From: Nephrocerus scutellatus
Taxonomy: Eukaryota; Arthropoda; Insecta; Diptera; Pipunculidae
Length of the DNA: 64,000 nucleotides
Reading direction: 5' to 3'
Assembly (NCBI GenBank): GCA_947095585.1
Contig: OX352763.1
Coordinates: 43,388,010-43,452,009 of the forward strand
The notes beneath the pieces were generated by a model, which was not told the DNA's origin, searched no databases, and was given only the letters and a program-made list of their open reading frames with translations. The position numbers were made by a program, and so were the translations under genes. Below are positions 11,204 to 21,344 of the stretch, piece by piece (position 1 is the stretch's first letter; every line of letters begins with the position of its first letter).

Positions 11204-11553
11204 AAAGGGGAAAGGTGTAAGATCCTGTGGTAACACAAAGGACCGCGTATGGTCTATGTGAGCATTAGCTGCCACTGCAACCTAACCTAACCTAACCTCG
11301 GAAATAATACAGAGGAGATTCTAAGCAATCGTCTACTCCAGCACCACTTTTTTCTAGATCAGTTAAGCGTTTTATCTCGCGCTTGTAGTTGCTGCGTAAA
11401 GTATTTATTTTTTTAGCAACTTATTTTCTCATTCCAAATCATTGGATTTTGCTTACTGCATGCTTCAATCATTGTAAGTGAGACGCATACATACCTGTTT
11501 CAATAATACACCTTTACGATGATGTGAGTAATGCAGTAACGTGTCGGGGGCAT

Positions 11554-12050
11554 ATGCTAAATAATATCTGGAACTCCTCGCAAATCTCCGGGAATCTAAA
11601 GCTAATGATCTTCAGATCTAACGTTCTCTCAGTACTCTTGTATGGCTGACGTGGAAAGTTACAGAGTCAATTGCGACGCGCGAAGTCTTCGTCAACAAGT
11701 GCTTAAGGAGGATACTGAGAAAGATAGCCGGACATTATCACCAATCAAGACTTGCGGAGAGTAACACAGCAGGAAGCAATCGCGATCACCATCAGACGAC
11801 GAAAATGGATCTGGATTGGCCACTTTGAGAAAGTCAGCGGACGACATTACGAAACTAGCGCTCGACTGGAATCCACAAGGAAGCCGTCGAGTTGGCCGTC
11901 CTAGCAAGTCATGGAAAAGGACAATAGAAGAGGAAGCAAGATTCCAGGGGACCGAGTGGCGTCTCTTGAAACCTCAGGCGTTAAATCGAGTTCGTAGGCG
12001 GGCGTTTGTAAAAGCCCTATGCTCCCCCATGGAGTAAAGGAAAGAAAGAA
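11554..12050 (+). mobile_element. RTE-type LINE, 3' fragment
   Basis: Matches the 3' third of the RTE copy at 41,420-42,916 (shared GCTAAATAATATCTGGAACT, then CTAGCGCTCGACTGGAATCC). The open frame 11,816-12,037 encodes LDWNPQGSRRVGRPSKSWKR and EEEARFQGTEWRLLKPQALN, the conserved RTE C-terminus. The 3' end is GGAGTAAAGGAAAGAAAGAA. Its 5' end is truncated exactly at the MITE boundary (11,551). Confidence 0.7.
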
Positions 12051-12519
12051 AAATAATAACAATACTTTTATTTTTACATAGTATTTTTTTTGGTTATAAT
12101 TATGTAATTGAGGTAGAGCTACTTTGCAGTTTAACCATGTTAACCATGTTTGTTATTCGGTATCATATTTTTTCAAACTTTTTATTTAATTTCATGTGTT
12201 TTTTCATCGACACTCCATAATTTTACTCACCCAAGCAAATTATTTTATTGTAGCATTATTATTTGACGTGGAGACGGCGCGTAAGCATGTGCTGAAACAT
12301 TCCGTTAGTGTGCCGATGCGACCAGTGTGGTTGACGAAAAAAGTAAAGAGGACGACCAAAATTACCAATGGAGGAAAGCAGAAGTGTCAAAAAATCTAAT
12401 GGACAAGTTTGGCAGTGACGGTTCGAGAAAAATATATTCCCTTTCATGACCTTTCTCTGTTGCACTTATAGATTTCCAGATTTCATTGAAGGATTTTTCA
12501 GCGTGTAGATTAGGTCTAT
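12051..12519. other. No gene recognised; AT-rich
   Basis: Contains the repeat end shared with 2,441-2,520 (at 12,217-12,290). The open frames here carry no recognisable motif. Confidence 0.35.
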
Positions 12520-13000
12520 GTGGTTTTTTTTCTCTGCGCTCGAGCTTAGATTTTTTCTCGTCAACTCGAACACGAAAATTGAGAATCTTTTGTTTATGCA
12601 AAATTTACATTTGAGACGTGCGAGACAAAGTGAGCGGGCCGACTATAGTTAAATTGAAATTCTGGTTAGCCAGAAGAGATTGACACTACACAAATGTTAT
12701 AGTTATTTAATATTAACATGGGAAATGTTATCTATAGCATTATGGTAAGATTGAAAAATATACTACTTCTCTCGTCTGGCTAACCACAATTGCTATTTAA
12801 CAGTCGTCCTGCTACACAAATACGGAAAAGGGTTTTCTGTGAATAGAAATCGAATGACATATTGCGCCACGCTCCAAACAAAATGGATCAGTTGTTGGTG
12901 TTAGTGAAAAGAGGCGTAAATCTCCCAAAATAATAAGATCTTTTAGAGGGGAATTCCGATCTACCGTAGATTGGTTTTTTTTTAGAAGCCAAATTAGCCA
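12520..13000. repeat. Interspersed repeat shared with 37,553-37,745, split by a MITE
   Basis: Both copies contain CTCGAGCTTA, then AACACGAAA with AATCTTTTGTTT, then TTAGTGAAAAG with GTAAATCTCCCAAAATA, then CTACGGTAGATTGG or CTACCGTAGATTGG. In this copy the middle is interrupted by the MITE at 12,606-12,816. Class unknown. Confidence 0.5.
12606..12816. mobile_element. MITE, third copy of the 57,799 family (right end truncated)
   Basis: Begins ACATTTGAGACGTGCGAGAC, then AGTGAGCGGGCCGACTATAG, and ends near GTCTGGCTAACCACAATTGC with CAGTCGTCCTGCT. It is closely similar to 57,799-58,035 and 58,055-58,253. Non-coding. Confidence 0.6.
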
Positions 13001-13198
13001 AATGAGTAATCCGTACTCATCCGGTCGATCTGCATCTGATTGGTTGGTAATTATTTTTATTCCATAATTTTTATAATTTAATTGTTTTTCAAATTATTAT
13101 TGATTCCCTCGCACATTTTCTTACACATTGTCAAGAAGACATAAGTCAATGTATTTTTGTAGTATCGAAAAAAAACCCTTTTGTATGCGTGCATTTAA

Positions 13199-13620
13199 TT
13201 AATGAAACGGAACTTTTCTCCTTTCGCATCCTACGCAAGAGACCGCAATCATAATCCGACCGTTGACAGGGTGATCAGCCGTGATGCTTCCCTTTTCGCC
13301 ACAGAAAACTGATCCCAGTACTTTATCTGCCGATAGCGTAACTCTTCTCCACTCTCTTGATTGCAGTTTGGTCTCATGGATAAAGTAATGAACCTGTCTC
13401 ATCTGTCGTCACAAATCTGGCGATAATACCCTCTGGATCGATTTAAAATAGCTCCAAAAAACCCGCGAGACAGCGTCAGTCGATTGCGTTTTTTTTTCTA
13501 CTGAAATCAGTGGCGGACGCGGAGCTCATCTCGCAGAAATCTCTTCAAGCTTTGGGTCTTGGTTTCTTGGCACGTGTGTGACGGTGACCCGAATTAAATG
13601 CAACACAGGAATGAAACTTC
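13199..13620 (-). pseudogene. mariner transposase fragment
   Basis: Read on the minus strand: ARFVTTDET (first catalytic Asp, near 13,400-13,430). After a frameshift comes VHYFIHETKLQSREWRRV, then ADKVLGSVFCGEKG and NGRIMIA. This follows the order of mariner-family DD34D transposases (DETWVHYY, ETKQQSKEW, GKVMASVFWD, RTING). Only the middle of the catalytic domain remains. Confidence 0.65.
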
Positions 13621-13880
13621 ATAGTCACTCTTGAAATGTGCCAATTGAGAATTAAAGTTATTTTTATGGCAGGCCGCGGGCATTTTAATCCACCGTCGAA
13701 CTAATCGCCACACTCCGATTTAGGTTGTTTCTCTTGAGCGTCATTAAAATCAAAAAGAATGGAGATACATTTGAGGGTTGTACGAGGCGTTTTAGCTTGT
13801 GCCTAATATTCTGCCTGTCCAACCATTTCATAAAAGTCAATTTTTCTAAAAAAAAAAAAACCGTTATTTTTTTTATTTTT

Positions 13881-14443
13881 AAATTCTCTATATTAACTTC
13901 GCGTGCCCGTGGCTGGCTGGCTGGGGGACAGGTACACCAAATCTTGTGATCAATTTTTAACCCACTTCCTAAAGCCCGATTTTATTGAAACTTTGCATAC
14001 ATGTGTATCTCCCATGACAACACTTTCTATAAAAATTTGGGGTCGGGGGGCTTCCATACAAATTTTTTACAAAATTTACCCGATTTTGTTCAAATTGTAT
14101 ACGCATGTGTACCTCAAATGGACATCATCTTTTTGTAAAAATTTGGAATTGATCGGGCCCTGGGGTCCGGGGCATCCATACAAATTTTGTAAAAAAAGTA
14201 ACCGATTTTCTTCAAATTTTATACGCATGTGTATCTCTGATGGACAACACTTTCTGTAAAATATTCTTTCGATTTTCTTTAAATTTTTTACACATGTGTA
14301 TCTCCGATGGAAACAATCTGGACAATAAACAATAAGGGGGCTACCAAATTTTTTTTTCAATCTTAACGGATTTTATTCAAATTTTGAACACTGTGTATCA
14401 ATTAAAAAATTTACACGAAAAATTTCATTTTTACTGGTTGTTT
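13881..14443 (+). repeat. 120-bp-unit element, copy A (complete, about 4 units)
   Basis: Left end AAATTCTCTATATTAACTTC, followed by a G/C-rich leader with GTGGCTGGCTGGC and a TTTTTAACCCACTTCCTAAA block. Then come units with the pattern CCGATTTT, CTTCAAATTTTATAC, CATGTGTATCTCCGATGG, ACAACACTTT, a GC-rich GGGCCC-like spacer, and CATACAAATTTT. The right end is AATTTACACGAAAAATTT then GGTTGTTT. No ORF is conserved among copies. Confidence 0.75.
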
Positions 14444-14444
14444 G

Positions 14445-15932
14445 TTTTTACCTTATTTTAATTCGCCTTGATATTATCTACAACTCCTAATACAACATTT
14501 GGCTCGAGACTCTTGATTTATTGCGGTATGTGATGAAAAAATGAACATTTTATTTTTAAATACTTTATTAGGTAAAATTACTACATGTAGTTATAAAAGA
14601 TGCTCAAAATGTCCTTCTTGTGATTGAATACAGGCTAATATTCGTCTAAGTACACCTTTGGTTATTTCAATTCTTGGTAATTCTTCCCTTATCTGTTGAG
14701 CTGCTGTGTGTATTCGTTGTATAAGTTCTTCTTTTGTATCAATTTCTTTGGAGTATACAAGCGACTTCATCGTTCCCCATACATAAAAATCTAATACTGT
14801 TAGATCTGGGGATCTTGCAGGCCAATGATTTGGACCATTTCTCCAATCCAATTATTTGGATAATTTTCATTTAACCAATTCTTAACATTTATACCGTAGT
14901 GGCTAGGTGCACCATCATGTTGGTATGTGTGCAATAATCTACTTAAAACCGAAACATCAAGGAGGAGTGGCAAATCATTTTGTAAAAAATGTAAATATCG
15001 TACACTATTTAATGTCGATGGTAATATGAATGGTCCAATTAAATTATCGCCAATTACACCAGCCCATACGTTTACACTGAAGCGGTGCTGAAATGATGTT
15101 TGTTTTGTGGAATGAGGATTTTCAGCAGCCCACGTGTGTAGATTGGGAAAGTTTGTTATGCCATCTCTTGTAAATTGAAATTCATCCGTCCATAGAATAC
15201 GTTTCACAAAACTATCATTGTCAAAATTCCTTTCAATCAACCAATTACCAAACTCAAATCTTTTATAGTCGTCTATTTGTATAAGTTCTTGAACGGATGT
15301 AGTATGGGTTGGATGAAGATGCTCCTTGTGCAATACTTGATGAATTCGGTAGCAAGAGACATTCAATTGTAAAGCGAGCCTCCTTGTGCTAATAGATGGA
15401 TTTGCTGTTACGTTACTAATTATTTCTTCATCGACATCCAAATGATTTCTTGAGACTGAATGTGGCTCCACCCGCGTATTTGATTTTGTTACGATATCTC
15501 GCAGTCTTCAATGAGTATCTGTAAATACTCTTGCGTCATGAATGTGACGCGTTGGGAATCTGCGTTGCTATTCACCTGAAAACTCTTCCATCATTAAGAC
15601 AAATGACACTGCTTACTCAAGAATAATCGCCACATAAGAGTAACGAAACAGAGACAGTGACCAACGGTTTTATCTGGTGTTTTTTTTCGCTCGGGTTTTC
15701 AGGCCATCTTAAACGAATATTAGCCTATATTTAATCACAAGGAGGCGTTTTGATCATCTTTTATAACTACATGTAGTAATTTTATGTAATATAATATTTA
15801 AAAAAAAAAATGTTAATTTTTTCATCACATATTCAAACCGCAATAAATCGAGAGTCTCGAGCCAAACTTTGTATTTGGCGTTGTAGAGAATATCAAGGCG
15901 AATTAAAATAATGTCAAAAAATTAAAAACTAT
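14445..15932 (-). mobile_element. Tc1/mariner-superfamily-like transposon with ~150-bp TIRs
   Basis: Long inverted repeats flank a transposase gene. 14,448-14,605 and about 15,755-15,925 share ATTTTAATTCGCCTTGATAT, TTTGGCTCGAGACTCT, GATTTATTGCGGT, ATGTGATGAAAAAAT and ACTACATGTAGTTATAAAAG in inverse order with modest divergence. The element abuts the right end of copy A of the 120-bp-unit family. Target duplication not resolved. Confidence 0.7.
14591..15471 (-). pseudogene. DDE transposase, one frameshift
   Basis: A helix-turn-helix-like N-terminus (STRRLALQLNVSCYRIHQVL) precedes a DDE_3-type core. RILWTDEFQFTRDG carries the first Asp, YQHDGAPSHY the second, and ARSPDLTVLDFYVWG the third acidic position, about 36 residues after the second. 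Two frames (14,800-15,471 and 14,591-14,851) overlap at GRNGPNHWPARSPD, so one frameshift separates them near 14,840. The family resembles the DDE_3 transposases common in arthropods. All catalytic blocks survive, so it is a young relic. Confidence 0.75.
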
Positions 15933-15939
15933 ACCGGTT

Positions 15940-17061
15940 TTTTTTGAGAAAAATTGAATTTTATAAAAAAAAATCATATATTTTTTTTACTTTAAAGCAT
16001 CATAGCTCTCAAACGGATGCAGATGCAAGATAACCACTTAGATCTTAAACTAGCCTATAAAAGTACCAGTCAAATAAGACTAAGTATCCGATAAACATTT
16101 TGGAAGTTACAGTTTAATATGTGTATGTATTTTTTCTGAACAACATTTTTTAAATACCCTGCATCTCAAAGGATATCAAAAATTGGCCCCCCTCCCATAC
16201 GTTTTTTTTTTCCCAGAATAAACCGAGGAATCACTTCTTAACGGATTAGCATCCCAAACCCGAACACCCTGTATAGCAGTCTCATTAAATTTTGCCAACG
16301 AAAACGAATTTGTGATATTTCGGAACGGGATCTCTGTGTCAATGGACCACATACCTATTTTTTCATGTTGTTATGGATCATCTAAATCAGTTGCGCAGTT
16401 GAGCGCGTTAGCGGTCAGTGCCTGTGCGAGTATCGAAGCGTCACGAACCCCTAGCTGTTCGGGTAGCCAAGCGCTTCCGAAGAGCGATTCGAAAGATAAC
16501 TTCCACTTTCCTAGCTCGTTCTGTAATATACTATTCTTCTAATAGCGTGCAATTTGCGCGGACTGAAGCAAAATAGTTTATCTCTTTGAGTCAATTCACT
16601 AGCTAATATGTAAAGAAGTTAACATATTTTCAATTCAAATACAAAACTTCTATTATTTATAACTCTTGTTGACTTCCAAATCAATTACCTGGGCGATGTT
16701 GAAGACAAACTGTGTATATTGTCACCTTTAACCTCGGGGGCATTCACGCACTGCCGGAATTAATTTATAAAACTAGGCCATTGCCACGTAAAATCTATTG
16801 TTAGGTTGGTTAGTCAACGGAATCCTATGATACTTTCCCCAACTCTTCCGATGTGGAAAACGTGTTACCGGCTGCTTGATACTTAATTCATTATCTACAA
16901 GTTGTAACAATTCACTAAGGGAAGGCAGTATGTATAATTTCGTTTTCGTACGTTGCACCAAAAGATATTCGGAACAAGGACATCGAATTAAATGACATTA
17001 ACATACAGCGTAGAAGGAATGTTCGATGTTGAAAACATAATATAACCTTCAGACAACTTAC
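15940..17061. other. No gene recognised; dlg1 intron side
   Basis: Sequence just 3' of the dlg1 exon on the minus strand. The minus-strand open frames at 16,773-16,961 and at 16,915 upward have no plausible acceptor in frame with the exon at 17,062-17,186. The plus ORF 16,312-16,542 has no motif. Confidence 0.35.
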
Positions 17062-17186
17062 ATCTGAGATTTTGATTGAATGTCCCTCCTGCTCCCATTT
17101 GCTGGCAATTTGCAAGGTTTCTGCTGTTTTCTGTTGTATTGTCTTGGAGTCATCCAGCAGTGTTAATTCATAAAATTCTTGTATAT
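17062..17186 (-). CDS. dlg1: discs large 1, L27-domain exon b (internal exon)
   Basis: A 125-bp internal exon with acceptor TTTCTTTACAG and donor GTAAGT. It encodes IQEFYELTLLDDSKTIQQKT, then AETLQIASKWEQEG and HSIKISD, the second half of the L27 domain plus the linker of long SAP97/DlgS97 isoforms. The exon starts in phase 1 (AT of a split GAT codon) and ends in phase 0. The missing G comes from the end of the exon at 46,093, giving ALLDIQEFYEL as in known Dlg proteins. The L27 domain dimerises with partner MAGUK or Lin-7 type L27 domains at junctions and synapses. Downstream PDZ, SH3 and GUK exons are not in this window. Confidence 0.9.
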
Positions 17187-17382
17187 CTGTAAAGAAATTC
17201 AAGAACATACATATAGCGGAGTGAATATTTATATATACCAATATAAATCAACTAGAAGTGGATTCCAGAATTAAAAAAAAACTCTAGTGTTTGCAGGTCA
17301 ACTGAAATTTTTACTTGTATTTTATAAAAAAAGATATAATTACATTCAATAATAAACTAATATCAAGATTACATTTATACAT

Positions 17383-18711
17383 TTACGATACAGTATTTAA
17401 AGCAGGAAAAGGATTCTGCTTGGATACCACTAATTTGTTGTGGCTGTGCGAAATGTAGCCCTTTATTCTTCCCTCGAAGATCAAATTGGCAACTATGCAG
17501 TGTGTCTCGTCAATTGACATGTCTTCTTCACCGACAAATTGAAGCGCGGTACGAAATGCCTCTAAGTCAAGCTGATGCGTTTCCTTGATAAGATACACTT
17601 TTTTGAAGAGATTTCGATAGACAATAAACTTTAGCTTTTCAACGAGCAGGTAAATTCCGCATTTAATAAAGAAAATCTCATGCCTCTGAATGACTTCATC
17701 GAATTTTCGAACATTACCCTCTTTAAGGGCAACAGCCAATTCATGGAACTGCAGTACATCGAACCTTTCCAGTATTTGCTTTTTTGGCATGTAACCAAGG
17801 AGCATTTTTACAGGAACTAAATAGATGAGGATAAGCCGCTTATTACGTGGGAAGTTTCTTGGACAGTTTGATAGAGCAAAAGAGAGAAACTCGTCTGCGC
17901 TCTTGTAATCGGAGTCAAACATAGCTTTACGACCAACGAAATATTTATATGTAATCTGTTCGGGTAGCGGAAACGAATCCTTAAAGACACTGCTGTCAAT
18001 AGCACGTATTAACGGCTTGCAAAGATGCAATTTGTTAATTCGGAAATAAACTTTAAAGAGCTGATTGACCAAATTTAACATGCCAATTCGTTTGGTGTCT
18101 TCGTCAGAGGATCTACAAAACAAGTAGAAAATAATAAAAATAATTACATGTAAAACAGAATCTGATATTTATGTATCATACCTATTGTCAGCAGCGCAAA
18201 CACGAAAACAACTCATAAGGCAGTCAGCTGCTTTTTCAAGAATTTCACCGGGTTTAGAGCTGTTCCCCGAATCTTCGGACTTCTGTGCAAGTATTCGCAA
18301 GTCCAAACAGGCGGTGTACATAATGGGAAGGCACCAGTTTTCTTCCTTGAGTTGCTGTAGCATTTTAACAACAGATTGAATACATTGTGTCTGGCAGCGA
18401 TACGACTCTGGGAAGTCTCGTTCTGTACAGCAGGGAAAACTTTTATTATTATATGACAGTAATTCTAAGAAAAAATCATTCATCTTACGGTCTAGTCCCA
18501 AATAGTAAAGCACCTTCAAATGGGCTGACACAATTTCATCAATAAGTGGATCCAACTGGCGCTCCACTGCATGCTCTGGCATTTCCAAGTATAAGTTGCG
18601 ATTCATAATATGCTTGTCCTTTAGAGATATAAACGCTGCCACTGTTTCACCATCCTGGACAGACCAGGCGCGCTGAACACCCGACAAATAATTGTTCAGC
18701 GTTCCAAACAT
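17383..18711 (-). CDS. PCID2: PCI domain-containing protein 2 (PCID2), two exons
   Basis: Exon 1 is 18,711-18,182 and exon 2 is 18,112-17,383, joined across a 69-bp GT-AG intron (donor GTATGA, acceptor TTTTGTAG) that restores DNRSSDED. The 419-aa product has an N-terminal helical region ([20 protein letters not shown]) and a C-terminal PCI module with a winged-helix end. Recognition blocks include [44 protein letters not shown] and [11 protein letters not shown]. In other species PCID2 (Thp1) is a TREX-2 subunit linking transcription to mRNA export at nuclear pores. Length agrees with the family (about 400 aa). The start ATG is the first in frame. No canonical AATAAA was seen in the 196 bp before the dlg1 exon. 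Confidence 0.93.
18113..18181 (-). other. PCID2: PCID2 intron, 69 bp
   Basis: GT at 18,181-18,180 and AG at 18,114-18,113 on the minus strand, with a pyrimidine-rich acceptor (TTCTACTTGTTTTGTAG). The split Arg codon AG|A joins the exons. The retained intron argues against a processed retrocopy. Confidence 0.9.
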
Positions 18712-18960
18712 ATTCCTTCACTTTAAACTTTTAGACTTTAAGTAGCCTTATGTGCAATTAATAATTTTAACAATATATTTTATTCCTCTAACTGTCGCCG
18801 GCAAATTTGTGAAATACAATACATAAGAAATTAGCAATATTGACGTGTGAGTGACGTTTGTCATAAATATATAACAGCAATTCGACATAAATCGAGTCTC
18901 GAAAGTTATTCTGAATTATTTGACACACCAAGAGCACCACCTACATCTGAATGTGTATAA

Positions 18961-19245
18961 TTGCTATATTGCTTTCAACAAAAAAATAAAAATTACAACA
19001 CACATTGGATAGACCAGAAAATGGTTAGCGTTAACCAAAAAAAAATTTTTGGTTAAGAAATATTTAACCAAATTTTTATTTATAGTTCTCACCACCAGAG
19101 TCCACATTTAAAAATTATATATGGATAAGTTGGCAAACACATGAAACAAATAATTTACCAAAATTTGGTTAGTTTTTGCTGTTGCTTTAATCAGCCGTTA
19201 ACCACAAAAAATACCTAACTCATTTTGTTGAAAGTAATATAGCAA
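18961..19245. mobile_element. MITE, TIR TTGCTATATTRCTTTCAAC
   Basis: Left 18,961-18,983 and right 19,223-19,245 are inverted 23-mers with one mismatch. The interior has repeated GTTAACC and GGTTAA words and is non-coding. No target duplication was resolved. Confidence 0.6.
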
Positions 19246-19578
19246 ATGTTCAAAAGCTATTACTGTTTTAAAACAACTGGCAGTCACAGTAACAAAGTTG
19301 CTCAAAATGAGAAATTTGAATTCCTTTTTAATAAAAGGAGAGAACATGCGCACAATAAGGGTTACTTATAAGGTAAGGATTCCACGACCAGAGTAAGCAT
19401 CGATTAAAATTTTAAATTCAACATAAAAATGTGAATTTGCAGTATTTCTTTTGCCAAGGAATTGGAGTTGAAATTTAATTTTGGTCAACTCTTTTGGTAT
19501 TATTTGATTTTACCTAACATTGGATGAATATGGCATCATTTTAGGTATAATTTGATATTATAACCCACGTATTAATAC

Positions 19579-19998
19579 ACACTGAATAGCAGTGTGTTAG
19601 CACTAATACATCTGTTAACTGGTAATTTTCATTAACATATGTGTGGTAGCGTTAACAACGAGCGGTTAACTTAACTCACCAAATTTTGTGTATAAGGAGC
19701 GGATAAGTTTTTAACATACATTTCATATGGAGTTCGTTGACATGACAAAAATCGGTCTGAATATTAAAATATAACAAAAATATTGAGCTGATTTCAGTGT
19801 CAGCTGCTGAAATATGAGAGATTTACTCGAATTTTTTTACAATTCGGTGAAGTGTTGCCGTGCTTTAATTGATAATGAGCGGATAGCTGACATAGACAAT
19901 TATTATTTTTATTAATAAGAAAAGTTTTCAAATGCACAAGTTCTCTATTCGTGTGATAGTTAAAACGTGTTTTAAAGAGCGGATAGTCATTTTTTATT
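19579..19998. repeat. ~410-bp interspersed repeat, copy 2 of 2
   Basis: Colinear with 4,487-4,900: starts ACACTGAATAGCAGTGTGTT, contains CATGACAAAAATCGGTCTGA, and ends GAGCGGATAGTCATTTTTTA. Indels are small. Same orientation as copy 1, 15 kb apart. Confidence 0.6.
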
Positions 19999-19999
19999 A

Positions 20000-20865
20000 A
20001 TGTGAATAAATGTGTACTAATTTTATTTTAAGAAATATTTAAACACTAAAATAATCTGAATTTGCGTGAATAAAATACGGAAAAACAAAAATAAAAGAAA
20101 AGATAAAAGCCAACAACATTTTGTTAATTTTGCATTTATCATTTCTTAAACACCAATTGTCAAATTTGCACAAATTGTATTAATGGTTGCTAAAACAAAG
20201 CTGTAGAAAGATTTGTGTTTTAAATTATATAATCAGAATAAAGTTAACAGTCATAGAATAACAACGACTGTTTTTTATTCTCTGTAGGAGCTAAGCTTGT
20301 AACTCACGCGTAAAGGGGCTTATAATGCTTGGCTACATGCTTGGCACATCGTGGGCGTTAGAGAAAAGGATGAGAAAAGAGGAGATGTCTATGGGCTTGT
20401 ACTTTGAATGCCTGTGGATCATATCGATGTGGAAAGACAGAGCTTGGCAGAGAATTCGACATACATCTCTGATCTTAACTGCACATCCGAAGATGAGCTT
20501 TAGAGTAAACAAATGAGCATTAAGAGCGCCACGAGTATTGCGATTGAATTCATGGAGGTAGCGTGTAACTGGCTATTTGTCTTGGGCACCGCTGGAGGAA
20601 GAAGCGATAAGCTTTCCATTTGCACATTGCACATTACAGCTTTCATTTGTTTAGGTCATTAGTTCCCACAACAGTGTGCAGAGTGCAAAATGGACCATGT
20701 GGAGAAGTCCATCGGATACTAGTCTTTCGAGTATGGATGCCACTTTTGTGAAGAAATTAACGGTGGAACGTAATTTTATAAAAACATTGCTGGTTCACCT
20801 TAACGCCTTGAGAGATGGAAACAAGTGGAGAGCGATAATTTTCTATTACAGCAGCTCATACAGTT
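20000..20865. other. Unrecognised; contains a repeat related to 728-826
   Basis: Bases 20,310-20,395 share ordered words with 728-826. The ORFs at 20,325-20,516 and 20,676-20,891 show no motif I recognise. Confidence 0.3.
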
Positions 20866-20867
20866 AT

Positions 20868-21129
20868 TATCTCGTTTCCATGGTGGGCTGAGCTGAGTTT
20901 TCGTTGAACTCAGTTTTAACTCAACGAATATACCTGGGTTGAGAAGAGTTTAAATTCAAAATGGCGATTTTGATTATTTTTAAGTAGTTGTAGAATTTTA
21001 TATTATGTTGTCAAAATTTCAACTCAGTTTCAACCTGATTACATGGGAACGCGTGACGCCATTTTGTATTTGACGAAAATAAATTTCAATCCAACCCAAC
21101 TGGATTCAAAATCATGGAAACGTAGTATA
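20868..21129. mobile_element. MITE, second member of the CGTTTCCAT-TIR family
   Basis: The left end has TATCTCGTTTCCATGG. The right end, reversed, is TATACTACGTTTCCATGATT. The interior repeats AACTCAGTTTNAACTC in both orientations (AACTCAGTTTTAACTCAACG and CAACTCAGTTTCAACC). Related in terminal motif to 3,849-4,089. Confidence 0.5.
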
Positions 21130-21344
21130 TTACAGATCTGCGCTTCAGCAACACAAGATCGTTAGTTTGATGTTTGTTTGTTTACGTATTGCTGAGAGTA
21201 CACATTTTTTAATCAGAAAATGCGAAATTTTCGAAGTCTCCGCTAGTTTGCTTTTGATCGTTGTTCGTTGAAGACAAACGAACATGCCCCATACTGCTGT
21301 TAAATACTTTATTTTTTTTATTAAATCTCTTTTATTTAATCTTT

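Larger units (their letters stand above)
7228..11299 (+). mobile_element. LOA/I-type LINE with RNase H, 4.07 kb, flanked by 11-bp target duplication
   Basis: Flanked by GGAAATAATAC at 7,217-7,227 and 11,300-11,310 (perfect). Order: 5' leader, ORF1 (DUF4780-like), endonuclease, RT, RNase H, C-terminal zinc-knuckle-like block, and a 3' end of CCTAA repeats (11,278-11,298). It is internally deleted around 8,450-8,560 and frameshifted in RT, so it is no longer autonomous. The RNase H domain favours the LOA or I group over R1 or Jockey. Related copies lie at 47,672-48,555 and 60,500-62,577. Confidence 0.8.
6899..11551. mobile_element. MITE with 34-bp TIRs, split by a LOA/I-type LINE
   Basis: Left TIR 6,899-6,932 begins GCCCCCGACACGTCACTGCA. 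Right TIR 11,518-11,551 is its reverse complement with about three mismatches in 34. Subterminal TTACTGCAT and CAATCATT words occur on both sides (6,966-6,992 and 11,452-11,475). Without the LINE and one copy of its target duplication, the element would be about 570 bp and non-coding. Confidence 0.6.

Noticed and set aside
11278..11298. CCTAA repeats as a telomere or interstitial telomeric site
   Set aside because: They are short, sit exactly at the LINE 3' end before the target duplication, and recur at the end of the second LINE copy.
16773..16961. Minus-strand ORF downstream of the dlg1 exon as a further dlg1 exon
   Set aside because: No AG acceptor in phase 0 gives an open exon before a stop except a weak site, and the peptide does not resemble the Dlg linker or PDZ1.
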